DNA from: Alteromonas sp. BMJM2 | GTDB lineage: Bacteria > Pseudomonadota > Gammaproteobacteria > Enterobacterales > Alteromonadaceae | Assembly (NCBI RefSeq): GCF_027257845.1 | Contig: NZ_JAPVOT010000005.1 | Location: forward strand, 62,001-126,000 | Direction: 5' to 3' | Length of the DNA stretch: 64,000 nucleotides | In this document: positions 9,247 through 18,375 of the stretch, piece after piece | Position numbering within the stretch: position 1 is the first letter of the stretch | Layout of the letters: every line of letters begins with the position of its first letter | Made by a program: the position numbers and the translations under genes | The notes under the pieces: model-generated | What the model saw: only the letters and a program-made list of their open reading frames with translations | The model's database searches: none | Told to the model about the DNA's origin: nothing

Positions 9247-10613
9247 TCAGTCAATCTCACTATATCATTTGCCTTACAGTCAATTTCGCAATTCACAATG
9301 CGCCAATTAATCTCAACAACAGTGTTACCCGATAAAGCTCCTATTATGCGAGCTTTTTTCAAGTCTTTTGAATTTACGTAGTACTGCGAGTTAAATTTGT
9401 ACCTGTAAGCAATTGCATGCAAAGAACCTTTCTCACTCTCCACTAATTTAATATTCCATAATGCTTGCTTATACCCTTCAATAAGTTGAAAGTTTACAGG
9501 GAGCATGTCGTTTAAAAAGTAGGTCGCTTTGCTGTCTAACTTCTTCCCAGTAAAAATATAATCGAGCTTTATAACCTGTTCGTTTGCGTTAACGCAAACA
9601 TGGTCAAACTGCGATATTTGAGGGCTAAATTCAACGCTTTCGCTTTTGCACTGTAAGTCGTTATTTTCGTTTACTAGCTCTATGGCCGTTGATGAAGAAA
9701 ATACCATAGCGCCTATAATTGCAAAGTAAAGAGCAATTTTGGGTTGCTTTTCCGAGGCTCCCTTCTTTTCTTTTATACGTGAAACGGATGCCTTTGCCTC
9801 AAACAGTTCTAATTTACCGCCTAAATAGAACTGTGCAATGGCAACAGGTATATAAACGTACCAACCAAAATTATTGTGGTCCGTCATAAGCGAGCTTTCC
9901 ATTTCAGTGAAATGACCAATGACGATAAGCAGTACAATTCTAATCCAGTTTGTAACGAGTGCCCCTACCAGGGCGAAAGCTGTAAGAATTAATGCAGACT
10001 TTGCTGTCCGCAAGTACAAAAAAATATAGAGACTGCTAATTGCTAATGCGACAATAATATATCTTAAGCCACTGCACCCTTCCGCAATCTCGAAAATACC
10101 AGAAGGTATGCTGACAAATTCGCTTTCAACGTATACAGGTATATTTGTAAATGACATTATAAGCGTGACCATGTACACGGATAGGTTTTGAAAAAATACG
10201 GCGAATGCTCCCCAAAAGGGAAAAATGAAGACGAGGTACGCAGCCGGGAACAGTGTTGATATATTGAATTTAAAAACCTGGAAAATCAGCGCTATGAGGA
10301 TAATTTGAGACATAAGCCAATAGAGAAGGCTAATCTGAGACCACGTAGCAACCCATAACATCAGACCTGATGCGACATAAAGCAGAGCCCATGACCAACT
10401 AAAAGAGTAGCGAAAGTTAATTCGCTGCTCGGAATCTAAAATGTAAACTAAATAAAGCACTATAAATGGAACGAGAAAAGAGTGGGAATAGGTGCCATCA
10501 TCAAAGCCATGCACCCAAACCGTCTCTAATACTGGAAGGTTAAACAGTCCCCAAATACATACAAGTAAGATAAACACCCAAAAGTGCTTAAGCCTGCTAA
10601 CACTATTCCACAT
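9243..10613 (-). CDS. xrtA: Exosortase A fused to EpsI domain
   Basis: A 456-residue two-part protein. Residues 1-270 are the exosortase: about eight membrane segments with the catalytic set Cys180 (AEGCSGLRY), Arg225 (TNWIRI) and His246 (DHNNFGWYVY), all present. Residues 300-456, after a cytoplasmic linker rich in Lys and one more membrane segment, match the EpsI type, a soluble periplasmic domain common in exopolysaccharide systems. Exosortases cut PEP-CTERM tails of exported proteins and pass them to the envelope. No protein with a PEP-CTERM tail is visible in this window, so the substrate must lie elsewhere, or this copy serves mainly the polysaccharide. It is coupled by GTGA overlap to the FemAB-like gene. 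Confidence 0.92.
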   Translation of the reverse strand: MWNSVSRLKHFWVFILLVCIWGLFNLPVLETVWVHGFDDGTYSHSFLVPFIVLYLVYILDSEQRINFRYSFSWSWALLYVASGLMLWVATWSQISLLYWLMSQIILIALIFQVFKFNISTLFPAAYLVFIFPFWGAFAVFFQNLSVYMVTLIMSFTNIPVYVESEFVSIPSGIFEIAEGCSGLRYIIVALAISSLYIFLYLRTAKSALILTAFALVGALVTNWIRIVLLIVIGHFTEMESSLMTDHNNFGWYVYIPVAIAQFYLGGKLELFEAKASVSRIKEKKGASEKQPKIALYFAIIGAMVFSSSTAIELVNENNDLQCKSESVEFSPQISQFDHVCVNANEQVIKLDYIFTGKKLDSKATYFLNDMLPVNFQLIEGYKQALWNIKLVESEKGSLHAIAYRYKFNSQYYVNSKDLKKARIIGALSGNTVVEINWRIVNCEIDCKANDIVRLTE

Positions 10614-10645
10614 ACTTTAATTCCCTTTAGCACCTTTATTAACGT

Positions 10646-12058
10646 TTATCGACCCTTGCCAAACAAAACAACCTCGACCGTTCTAATAAGTATTAGAATG
10701 TCTAGCAACAGGCTCTGATGCTTTACATAATAGAGATCAAATTTCAGTTTCTCCATCGAATCTTCCACGCTAGCGCCATAAGGGTAATTGAGTTGTGCCC
10801 ATCCGGCTAAACCAGGCTTGACGTTGTGGCGCTGGTTATAATACGGGACTTCACGAACTAACTGCTCTACAAATTGAGGCCTTTCGGGGCGTGGACCTAT
10901 AAAGGCCATTTCGCCTCTAAAAACATTAAGCAACTGTGGAAGTTCATCAACGCGGTATTTACGAATAAAATTACCTATTCGCGTTACACGGGTATCGTTC
11001 TTACTGGCCCACTTTGCGCCATCTTTTTCAGCATCGGGCCGCATGCTTCTGAATTTAATTATTTTGAAGAGTTTGCCATTTAAGCCGACACGTTCTTGCT
11101 TGTAGAAAACAGACACTCCTGTTCTGCGGCCATCATCGATATAGATAACGATCGCGGTGAAGAGCATGATAGGCCAAACAAAAATGAAAATGAAAAGAGC
11201 AAGGATGGTATTAAAGGTGTAGTCCAATGAATCTCGAAGATAATTTTGAGTTTGAAACCCGTTTGAATATATCACCCAACTCGGGTACATAAGATTTACT
11301 ACGATTTGGCCAGTTTCCCTCTCCATAAAATCGAGTAACTCGGTGACTTCAATACCTCGAAGCCTACAGTCAAACAAAACTTCTACCGGAAGCGTCCCTC
11401 TGCGTTGATCGCAGGCTATCACTACTTCTTCTATTTCGTTGTCAGATATAAACTGTTGAAAGCTTTCGTCAATTTTCAGATGAATTAATTTCTCTTTTCT
11501 AATTCCCTCTTCCCTGTTATCGCCTGGAATTGGGACAAAACCAACAAGTTCGAAACCTATCCTATCGACATCTCTACGCATTCGTTTTTCAATAATCGAA
11601 GCTCGTTCGCCAGCACCTAGGACTAAAATTCTGGCTTTTCCCAGACCGAGAAGCCCCAACCTATTGGTAAAATACCGAAAAACCACCAAAGTGATAATAA
11701 TTGCGCTGACGGCAGCAGGGAGAAAATACGAATCCATGAGCAGGTTATCAAAAAATGCGCGACTTATTACTTCTACTAAAAAATAACTTAGCCCTACACT
11801 TACAAATATACGGCGAATTATACCTCTAAACGTTTCTCGAAGTTTCGCTTCATATAGGCCTACCGATAAAGAACAAAGTAAAATAGCGACAGTTAGCATT
11901 CCTACATTAACGATAAGTTTTTCAATAGTTACCGCTTCGACCATCTCCATCTGCGTCAAAATGAAATGAGAAATATAACCCATATAAGAAATGAGTAACG
12001 CTTCCGAAAGAACAAGAATGTTGGAACGTTTACTTTGATTACGCTTGTTGCTTGCCAC
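10646..12058 (-). CDS. Undecaprenyl-phosphate sugar phosphotransferase (EpsB/WcaJ type)
   Basis: Initiating enzyme that moves a sugar-1-phosphate from a nucleotide sugar to undecaprenyl phosphate. It has 470 residues: about four N-terminal membrane segments, a Rossmann-like nucleotide-binding middle domain (ARILVLGAGERASIIEKRM near residues 140-160), a hydrophobic hairpin (TILALFIFIFVWPIMLF) and the catalytic C-terminal domain. The latter shows KIIKFRSMRPDAEKDG, RKYRVDELPQLLNVFRGEM, FIGPRPERP and KPGLAGWAQLNY, all hallmarks of the bacterial sugar transferase family. In XrtA loci this is the TIGR03013-type protein. It is the first gene of the leftward core operon, 128 bp from the divergent export genes. 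Confidence 0.93.
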   Translation of the reverse strand: MASNKRNQSKRSNILVLSEALLISYMGYISHFILTQMEMVEAVTIEKLIVNVGMLTVAILLCSLSVGLYEAKLRETFRGIIRRIFVSVGLSYFLVEVISRAFFDNLLMDSYFLPAAVSAIIITLVVFRYFTNRLGLLGLGKARILVLGAGERASIIEKRMRRDVDRIGFELVGFVPIPGDNREEGIRKEKLIHLKIDESFQQFISDNEIEEVVIACDQRRGTLPVEVLFDCRLRGIEVTELLDFMERETGQIVVNLMYPSWVIYSNGFQTQNYLRDSLDYTFNTILALFIFIFVWPIMLFTAIVIYIDDGRRTGVSVFYKQERVGLNGKLFKIIKFRSMRPDAEKDGAKWASKNDTRVTRIGNFIRKYRVDELPQLLNVFRGEMAFIGPRPERPQFVEQLVREVPYYNQRHNVKPGLAGWAQLNYPYGASVEDSMEKLKFDLYYVKHQSLLLDILILIRTVEVVLFGKGR

Positions 12059-12207
12059 CCCTGGCCTCCAAAACCTACAGCATTTCCCTCATCATAAAGG
12101 GATTTATTGTAATAGACTAGAAATCTTATTAGCATTATAGTGTTAATTACCGTAGGGTAAACGCGAAATTCTGTAAATCAACCATAATGAGTGTAGGACG
12201 ATCACTT
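12059..12207. promoter_or_regulatory. Divergent promoter region of the EPS core
   Basis: AT-rich spacer between the leftward sugar-transferase operon and the rightward export operon, so promoters for both must lie here. I see no convincing sigma-54 type -24/-12 box and no clear palindrome. The precise promoters cannot be placed by eye. Confidence 0.45.
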
Positions 12208-12840
12208 ATGTTCCAGTCTAAAGCGATTTTTGCTTGTTCCACCTTTCTACTTTTAATTGGGATAAATGGATGCAGCAATACAAGCACCCTTCCTGAAGCA
12301 ACAACTCGACAATCGCTAACAACAAATGTTAACGATTATCAATACTTAATTGGTCCAGGTGACTCGCTTACGATTTTTGTATGGCGAAACCCTGAAGTTT
12401 CTGGAAACTTTCTTGTAAGGCCCGATGGAAAAGTAACCACATCTTTGGTGGAAGATATTGATGTAGCAGGCCGAACTCCCACGATGCTCGCGAGGGAAAT
12501 CGAAGAACAATTGTCCACGTACATCAACAATCCTAGAGTAACAGTAAGTGTAAATAGTTTTTCTGGACCGCTTAGCGAGCAGGTTCGAGTCATTGGAGAA
12601 GCAACCAATGCAAGTGCGGTAAGCTACACAGAACATATGACACTATTAGACTTAATGATAGCTGTTGGAGGTCTCACGGAATTTGCCGATGGCAATAATG
12701 CTAAACTTATCCGCGTTGTGAACGGAAAACAAAAAACGTTTGAAGTGAATATTGACGACTTAGTCAGGGAAGGCAACATTTCTCAAAACGTAGACATGTT
12801 ACCAGGCGATATAGTGATAATACCAGAAGCATGGTTTTAG
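12208..12840 (+). CDS. Polysaccharide export lipoprotein (Wza-like)
   Basis: Outer-membrane polysaccharide export protein of about 210 residues. A signal peptide ends in a lipobox-like INGC (Cys22 from the chosen start), so lipoprotein processing is likely although the -2 residue is not canonical. The Poly_export domain follows: YLIGPGDSLTIFVWRNPEVSGNFLVRPDGKVTTSLVEDIDVAGRTPTMLAREI. A SLBB-like segment, VRVIGEATNASAVSYTEHMTLLDLMIAVGGL, comes after it. The ATG at 12208 has an AGGA nine bases upstream; an in-frame ATG at 12187 would add seven residues. It is shorter than E. coli Wza and lacks its C-terminal helix domain, as is usual for XrtA-locus exporters. It is the first gene of the plus-strand export operon. 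Confidence 0.9.
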   Translation: MFQSKAIFACSTFLLLIGINGCSNTSTLPEATTRQSLTTNVNDYQYLIGPGDSLTIFVWRNPEVSGNFLVRPDGKVTTSLVEDIDVAGRTPTMLAREIEEQLSTYINNPRVTVSVNSFSGPLSEQVRVIGEATNASAVSYTEHMTLLDLMIAVGGLTEFADGNNAKLIRVVNGKQKTFEVNIDDLVREGNISQNVDMLPGDIVIIPEAWF

Positions 12841-12866
12841 TTCATAGCAGTTAACGGAACTTATTA

Positions 12867-14438
12867 ATGCACGATTTTCAACAAACACTGGTCCAATTAT
12901 TGGACTTGGTAAAGGGTATTTGGATAAAAAAACGCTATGTGATAATCGTATCGTGGCTGGTTTGCCCCATTGGTTTCGTCGCGGTAGCGACACTTCCAGA
13001 CGAATACACATCAAAAGCTCAGGTTTATGTAGATACACGCTCTGTTTTGCAACACTTACTTCAAGGACTAGCTATCCAATCAAACCCAGATTCTGAGGTC
13101 AGGATGATGGCAAGGACACTCCTTAGTAGATCAAATGTTGAAAAGATTGCTAGAGAAAGCGACCTTGATTTAACCACAAACTCCGAGCGGGAATTTGAAG
13201 ATTTAGTAACGAGACTTGCCAGTGAAATTCAATTGAGATCAGCCGGCAGAGATAATATTTATGATATAAGCTACGAGCATCCTAATGCAGTGACTGCGCA
13301 GCGGGTCGTTCAGGAAACACTCGATCTTTTTGTTGAGGGATCCTTAGGCAATAACAGAAGAGATACAGATACCGCTGGTCGTTTTTTGGAAGAACAAATT
13401 GCTGAATACGAATCGAGGCTTTCTGAGGCCGAGCAGCGTCTGGCAAATTTTAAAAGGCAATATAATAATATCCTACCGATGTCAGGCTCTTATTACTCAA
13501 GCCTTCAAGAGTTAACGGCGGATTTGGATAATACGCAATTACAAATACGCCAAACAACTCAGCAAGTCGAATCACTCAAGTCGCAAATAAAGAAAAGCAC
13601 AACTGTCCGCAATTCTTCGGTTTCTAATCAGGAAGATACGATACTAAAAACCCGATATGATGATAGAATTCAAACACTTGAAGAACAGCTCGACAGCCTG
13701 AGACTTCGATTCACAACTAAACACCCAGACGTTATCGAAACTCAGCAACTCTTAGAAAGCTTGGAGGAGTCAAGACAAAAAGAAATAGAATCATTTATAG
13801 CATCGATGGAATCTGACGGCCAAGCACCTATGAATGAACTGACTCAAGAAATTAAGTTGGAGATGAGTAGACTTCAAAGTGAAATTGCCTCTTTGGAAGT
13901 AAAAGAAACTGACCTTCAGAGAAAAATTGCTGAATTAGAATCAAAAGTTGATTTAATTCCACAGATTGAAGCGGAGTCAACGGCTTTAAACCGCGACTAC
14001 GAAATAATGAAGAAAAAATATGAAGAGCTTCTCGCGCGAAGAGAGTCAGCAGACTTATCTAGACGAGCGGAGGTCTCGGCAGAAGAGCTTCAGTTTCGAA
14101 TTATTGAGCCGCCCTTAGTCGCCAATAAGCCGTCTGGTCCAAATCGAATAATCCTTTATACCTTGACACTATTTTTGGGGTTCGGGGGAGGTATTGGACT
14201 TGCCTTTATTGTTAGCCAACTTAATCCAGTTCTTGTTCGTCCTAAGCAGCTCAATAGGCTATCTGATTTCCCTATATGGGGTACGGTAAGTCATCTGGAT
14301 GTAGATAAAATACGACGTAAAAATAAGCTACGCGTGTTTATTTTTGTGATCTCTTCAGGCGCTATTTGCTTAATATTCGGCGTTCTTGTAGCAGCAGAGA
14401 TTATGAACATAAACGTAGTCGGAAGATTAACTTCATGA
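12867..14438 (+). CDS. Chain-length determinant protein (Wzz-like)
   Basis: Polysaccharide co-polymerase of 523 residues. A first membrane segment near residues 22-42 (YVIIVSWLVCPIGFVAVA) is followed by the Wzz domain (PDEYTSKAQVYVDTRSVL). A long periplasmic coiled coil spans roughly residues 170-390 (SEAEQRLANFKRQY, LEEQLDSLRLRFTTKHPD, LEVKETDLQRKIAELESK). The PNRPxxP-like segment PPLVANKPSGPNRIILYTLTLFLGFGGGIGL leads into the second membrane segment, and a third hydrophobic stretch lies at the C-terminus. It works with the autokinase, which starts inside its stop codon (ATGA). A GGAAC ribosome-binding site precedes the ATG. Confidence 0.92.
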   Translation: MHDFQQTLVQLLDLVKGIWIKKRYVIIVSWLVCPIGFVAVATLPDEYTSKAQVYVDTRSVLQHLLQGLAIQSNPDSEVRMMARTLLSRSNVEKIARESDLDLTTNSEREFEDLVTRLASEIQLRSAGRDNIYDISYEHPNAVTAQRVVQETLDLFVEGSLGNNRRDTDTAGRFLEEQIAEYESRLSEAEQRLANFKRQYNNILPMSGSYYSSLQELTADLDNTQLQIRQTTQQVESLKSQIKKSTTVRNSSVSNQEDTILKTRYDDRIQTLEEQLDSLRLRFTTKHPDVIETQQLLESLEESRQKEIESFIASMESDGQAPMNELTQEIKLEMSRLQSEIASLEVKETDLQRKIAELESKVDLIPQIEAESTALNRDYEIMKKKYEELLARRESADLSRRAEVSAEELQFRIIEPPLVANKPSGPNRIILYTLTLFLGFGGGIGLAFIVSQLNPVLVRPKQLNRLSDFPIWGTVSHLDVDKIRRKNKLRVFIFVISSGAICLIFGVLVAAEIMNINVVGRLTS

Positions 14439-15358
14439 AGAACACGATAGAAGAAGCTTTAAGAAAACAAAGGGAAGCAAAAGCAGCCGAGCAGGAAAGC
14501 TCTCCGACTGCCAACGTCGCGAAGGCTTCAGATGCCGAAGTTTTACCTGAAATGAGAGATTCGGCATTCTCAAACGTTAGTCCAAAAGAAAAACATGAGA
14601 AGCAGATAGGAGAATCGCCTGAGCCTTTTGTTATCGATTTTGCAAGACTTAGCGAAAACGGTCATATCTCCTTGAGTGGAGACCGAAAGCAAATCAATGA
14701 AGAATATCGGGAAATAAAAAGGAAACTTCTTGCAAACTCTTTTGGTGCATTAGCAAAAACTCTTCACAATCCTAATATAATAATGGTTACTAGTAGTAGA
14801 CCTTCAGAAGGTAAAACATTTACTGCCACTAATTTGGCAATGAGTATTGCATCAGAACAGGATAAAACCGTCTTGCTTGTTGATGCCGATGTTCTAAAGC
14901 CAAATGTACTGAATACCTTGGGACTGAAGAAAAGAAAAGGGTTAATGGAATACCTTACTGGTGATGTGGAAGACATTTCCGAGGTACTTTACCCGACTAA
15001 TATAGATAAGTTAAAAATCATTCCTGCAGGAAAATCTCATCATCTATCTACCGAACTCCTGGCGAGTCAAAAGATGCATGAAACTGTAGATGAGTTTGCT
15101 AACCGCTACCCTGATCGAGTTGTAATTTTTGACACGCCCCCACTAATTGGCATTAATGAAAGTGCCATATTAGCAAACTTTGCAGGTCAAGCAGTGGTTG
15201 TTGTTGAAGAGGGAAAAGCTAAAATTAGTGATATCAAAATGTCAGTAGAGAGACTCAACCCTGACATGGCGATTGGTTTTGTAGTGAACAAGTCTGTGCA
15301 TAACGACACCGATGGAAGCGGATATTATGGATATTATTATTCCGAACGAGAAAGTTAA
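14435..15358 (+). CDS. Tyrosine autokinase of the EPS locus (CpsD/BY-kinase type)
   Basis: Cytoplasmic BY-kinase of 307 residues that regulates chain length and export with the Wzz-like partner. The start is the ATG at 14435, which overlaps the upstream stop by 4 bp; an upstream in-frame ATG at 14366 would lie inside the Wzz gene and is unlikely. The kinase motifs are clear: Walker A SRPSEGKT at residues 121-128, Walker A' VLLVDADVLKP around 146-156 and Walker B VVIFDTPPLIG. The tail ends in a tyrosine cluster (GYYGYYYSERES), the autophosphorylation site. The last codons overlap the next gene's start. Confidence 0.92.
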   Translation: MKNTIEEALRKQREAKAAEQESSPTANVAKASDAEVLPEMRDSAFSNVSPKEKHEKQIGESPEPFVIDFARLSENGHISLSGDRKQINEEYREIKRKLLANSFGALAKTLHNPNIIMVTSSRPSEGKTFTATNLAMSIASEQDKTVLLVDADVLKPNVLNTLGLKKRKGLMEYLTGDVEDISEVLYPTNIDKLKIIPAGKSHHLSTELLASQKMHETVDEFANRYPDRVVIFDTPPLIGINESAILANFAGQAVVVVEEGKAKISDIKMSVERLNPDMAIGFVVNKSVHNDTDGSGYYGYYYSERES

Positions 15359-17009
15359 TTCTTTTTTTGTTCTAGCTAGACTTGGTGCAATTATATCTTC
15401 AGCACTTGCTTTCTCAACTCCTGCATTTGCCGATTTAAATATAACCGCAAATGCATCAGCTGAAACTGTGTTTCAAGACGTCAACTCTCTTGAAAACGAA
15501 AACTTTACGTTTACCACGTTTTTGGTAAACCCAAGTGTCAATGCATCGTATCAGTCGCGAACATTCAGCGGCTCCTGGAAAGGAAAGCTTACCCATTTGG
15601 AGCGCGACAGAAATGATGATAGTCGCGAAGATACCTATGGTGAATATAGTTATTCAGCAAATTGGGCACCGTTTGATGAGCTACTAATTTTTCAAACTAC
15701 TGGAGCTCTTACTTATCAAAATGCACAGGCTGGAAATTTTTTAGTTTCTGACTTTTTCACTAATGCAGATGCGTTAGCAAAAACACGTTCAAATAGATTA
15801 AGTGTAACGACTAAGTTGTCTCAGGGAGACTGGATACGTGGTTCGGGCCAAGCATCTTATTCAGACGTGGCCTCTGAAAGAACCTCATTAAATAATGGGT
15901 TTGCACTTAATAATGACACCTATCAACTTTCAGGCATCTTAACTAACGGTGATGAGGCAAATCACTTTATTTGGAACTTAACAGGCAGTTTTCAGAACAC
16001 CGACCGAGCTCAAGCTAATCAAGGCGATTTCATTTCACGCAATGCCTCTGGTTTTGCTGACTGGCATATATTTGAAAATTGGGCATTAAGAATTACCGGT
16101 GCCCATGAAGGAAATCAAATATCATCACGTACAGACACATCTAGCCTCGTGAGAACCTTCGATTCATATGGTGCGGGTATTACTTATAGACAAAGCGAAA
16201 ATCGTTACATTTCTTTAACTGCAAATACAACCAACTCTGACTTAGAGGATGACGACAACGAAACCTTCGTAGGCCTTGATATGCAATGGGCACTGAGCTC
16301 ACGCACGCAAGTAAGCGCAACCTATGGCAGACGTTTCTTTGGCGAAACTGCATCAGCAGACATCAGCTATAACTCAAAATATTTCCGAAGTGCTTTCAGT
16401 TACTCTGAGGACGTTACTAACGTTTCAAGGTTACTTGCAAACCCTGAAAATTTGGGTGTATTTGTGTGCCCGGCTAATTCTGGTTCAATTGCCAGCTGTT
16501 TCCAACCCAACAGCTTGAGCTACGTGCCAAACGCAGATGAACAGTTTGTTCAAGTTACTACCCAAAACCTTGAATTTAACGACGATATTATTATTCGAAA
16601 AGCCGGAAACTTTCAGATGGGATATGATTTTTCAAGGATCACTATTGGTATATCTTTCCGCTATTCGGAAGATGATGCAATAGATCAAGATAGATTGACG
16701 CGAACTTATTCTGTTGGCTCTACGTTAGCTTACAAGCTAGGAAGCTATACCAATATTAATGCCAGCGTCAACTACGCGGACATCACCCAACGGTCAGACA
16801 CTTTTGAAGATGGCGACAGTGAGAACTGGAATGCATCCCTAGGGCTAGAAAGAAGATTTGGTAGGTCGCTAACTGTAAACGCAGATTTAAATTACGTTGA
16901 TAGAAGCGGCGACCTTTCGAACGGTGTTGGCGGCGTTGTAAACGGTTTCTTTGGCGCAAACTTCACCGATAGACGCTTAACGCTTGGTATTACTTATACA
17001 TTCAATTGA
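15327..17009 (+). CDS. XrtA-locus outer-membrane beta-barrel protein (TIGR03016-like)
   Basis: About 560 residues: a signal peptide (LGAIISSALAFSTPAFA, cleaved before DLNITA), then a long run of alternating beta strands rich in Tyr, Asn, Ser and Thr. It ends in RRLTLGITYTFN with a terminal aromatic-x residue pattern as in outer-membrane barrels. It probably forms the outer-membrane exit pore for the polysaccharide together with the Wza-like lipoprotein. The ATG at 15327 has GGAAGCGG upstream and is preferred over the in-frame ATG at 15312. Either start lies inside the tyrosine-rich tail of the kinase gene, so the genes overlap by 32 or 47 bp. It is followed by a strong hairpin terminator. Confidence 0.82.
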   Translation: MDIIIPNEKVNSFFVLARLGAIISSALAFSTPAFADLNITANASAETVFQDVNSLENENFTFTTFLVNPSVNASYQSRTFSGSWKGKLTHLERDRNDDSREDTYGEYSYSANWAPFDELLIFQTTGALTYQNAQAGNFLVSDFFTNADALAKTRSNRLSVTTKLSQGDWIRGSGQASYSDVASERTSLNNGFALNNDTYQLSGILTNGDEANHFIWNLTGSFQNTDRAQANQGDFISRNASGFADWHIFENWALRITGAHEGNQISSRTDTSSLVRTFDSYGAGITYRQSENRYISLTANTTNSDLEDDDNETFVGLDMQWALSSRTQVSATYGRRFFGETASADISYNSKYFRSAFSYSEDVTNVSRLLANPENLGVFVCPANSGSIASCFQPNSLSYVPNADEQFVQVTTQNLEFNDDIIIRKAGNFQMGYDFSRITIGISFRYSEDDAIDQDRLTRTYSVGSTLAYKLGSYTNINASVNYADITQRSDTFEDGDSENWNASLGLERRFGRSLTVNADLNYVDRSGDLSNGVGGVVNGFFGANFTDRRLTLGITYTFN

Positions 17010-17063
17010 TTCATTATATTTTCCCCATATGATGATAAGCGAACTAAGGCAGAGAATTCAGAT

Positions 17064-17090
17064 AAAAGGGCATGTTTAAGCTGCCCTTTT
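17064..17090. terminator. Bidirectional hairpin terminator
   Basis: A perfect 9-bp stem, AAAAGGGCA (17064-17072) with TGCCCTTTT (17082-17090), and a 9-base loop. The A and T ends make it work on both strands. It sits between the convergent barrel gene and the ATPase gene. Confidence 0.85.
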
Positions 17091-17144
17091 CAATAGTAAT
17101 GAAGAGCCAATAGCTCTTTGCCCTTTTGCGCTTTCTAAACTCTA

Positions 17145-18212
17145 TCACTCCACTTTACTATCATCACTCTTCAGCCTCACATAAGTCTTAAACTTCTTTT
17201 TCATCAATTTATCGACATATTGAGTCATTTTGACTTTTTGAGACATAGCGGTATCTAAAGCATCAACTAGTTCACCGAGCATGTCGAGGTAGTATTTTGT
17301 ATCTCGGATAACGTTTCCCTTGGGCGTCATTAACGTTATATTTTCAGGGCTACTGGCAAATTCCAAGTGCTCTGTTGCCTCTGCACCGGATTTATCCGGT
17401 TCAAACATTTCAGCTTTCACTTCGTTTATAACTTCGTCAATTGCTTTCGCATCAAAGGTGTTTAGCTCTTCTAGAAAGCCATACAACATTATTCTATCCA
17501 TTAGGGTATTCACTTTACGAGGAATACCGCGAGTAAAAATATGAATGCGCTCAAATGCTTCGTCAGAAAAAAGCGGTACGCCGTTGTATCCAGCATGATG
17601 TAACCGGTACTCAATATAGGCCTTGCACTCCTCCAAGGTAAGAGGCGCCAAGTGACAAGATGCCACAATACGCTGTCTAAACTGCTCCATATTGGGCGCG
17701 CGCAATATGGGCTGCAATTCTTCTTGCCCTAGTAAAAAACTTTGAATGAGCGGCTTTCCGTTGAACTGAAAATTACTCAGCATGCGCAGCTCTTCAATAG
17801 ACTCTAATGGCAAGTTCTGCGCTTCGTCTACCAAAAGCAGCGCTCGGCGTCCTGCTCTATTTAACTCGTATAAAAAAACCTCTAGGGCTTTTAAGATTTC
17901 AGCCTTGCTTCTGCCCTCGGTTGCTATATCAAACTTCGACGCTACCATCTTCACCAATTCATCAGGCGATAGTTTGGGCGTCACGATTTGCGCAGCAGCA
18001 ATATCATCTTCAAGCTCTTCAAGCAGACTGTTGGCAACGGTGGTCTTCCCTGTGCCTATACCGCCTGTTATTACGATAAACCCTTCGGCTTGAGACAATC
18101 CATACTGTAGATATGACATCGCTCTTTTATGCCACTTACTTCCATAGAAAAAAGCAGGATCAGGCGTTAGCTGAAACGGTTTTGAGTTAAGTCCATAATA
18201 ACTTTCGTACAT
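17145..18212 (-). CDS. XrtA-associated AAA ATPase (ExeA/GspA-like)
   Basis: Cytoplasmic AAA ATPase of 355 residues. The N-terminus MYESYYGLNSKPFQLTPDPAFFYGS is the hallmark of the ExeA-like and TIGR03015 families. Walker A GGIGTGKTT lies near residue 50 and Walker B LLLVDEAQNLP near residue 125, followed by sensor region QFRQRIVASCHLAPL and a winged-helix-like RGIPRKVNTLMDRIM. A GTG three codons upstream (18219-18221) could also start, but family members begin MYESxYGL. The gene is convergent with the EPS export operon. Its role in exosortase/EPS loci is unknown; energy supply or regulation of envelope assembly is inferred. Confidence 0.87.
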   Translation of the reverse strand: MYESYYGLNSKPFQLTPDPAFFYGSKWHKRAMSYLQYGLSQAEGFIVITGGIGTGKTTVANSLLEELEDDIAAAQIVTPKLSPDELVKMVASKFDIATEGRSKAEILKALEVFLYELNRAGRRALLLVDEAQNLPLESIEELRMLSNFQFNGKPLIQSFLLGQEELQPILRAPNMEQFRQRIVASCHLAPLTLEECKAYIEYRLHHAGYNGVPLFSDEAFERIHIFTRGIPRKVNTLMDRIMLYGFLEELNTFDAKAIDEVINEVKAEMFEPDKSGAEATEHLEFASSPENITLMTPKGNVIRDTKYYLDMLGELVDALDTAMSQKVKMTQYVDKLMKKKFKTYVRLKSDDSKVE

Positions 18213-18375
18213 GAAAAACACCGTGTAATGTTACTGTTATCAACGCGCTGAAATTAGCGCGCATATCTGTTTATGATAGCAATTTGTACTAGTTGCTTAA
18301 ACTCGCTATTTTTGTTAGCAGGCAAATCAACGCTAAAGCGTAAGAGGGTGTATATTACACCATTTTTTACTTGTC

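Noticed and set aside
12059-12207. Sigma-54 promoter for the exopolysaccharide operons
   Set aside because: No -24 GG/-12 GC pair with correct spacing was found.
12346-12636. Minus-strand ORFs of 89 and 96 codons inside the Wza-like gene
   Set aside because: Both are shadows of a clear coding region on the plus strand and show no domain.
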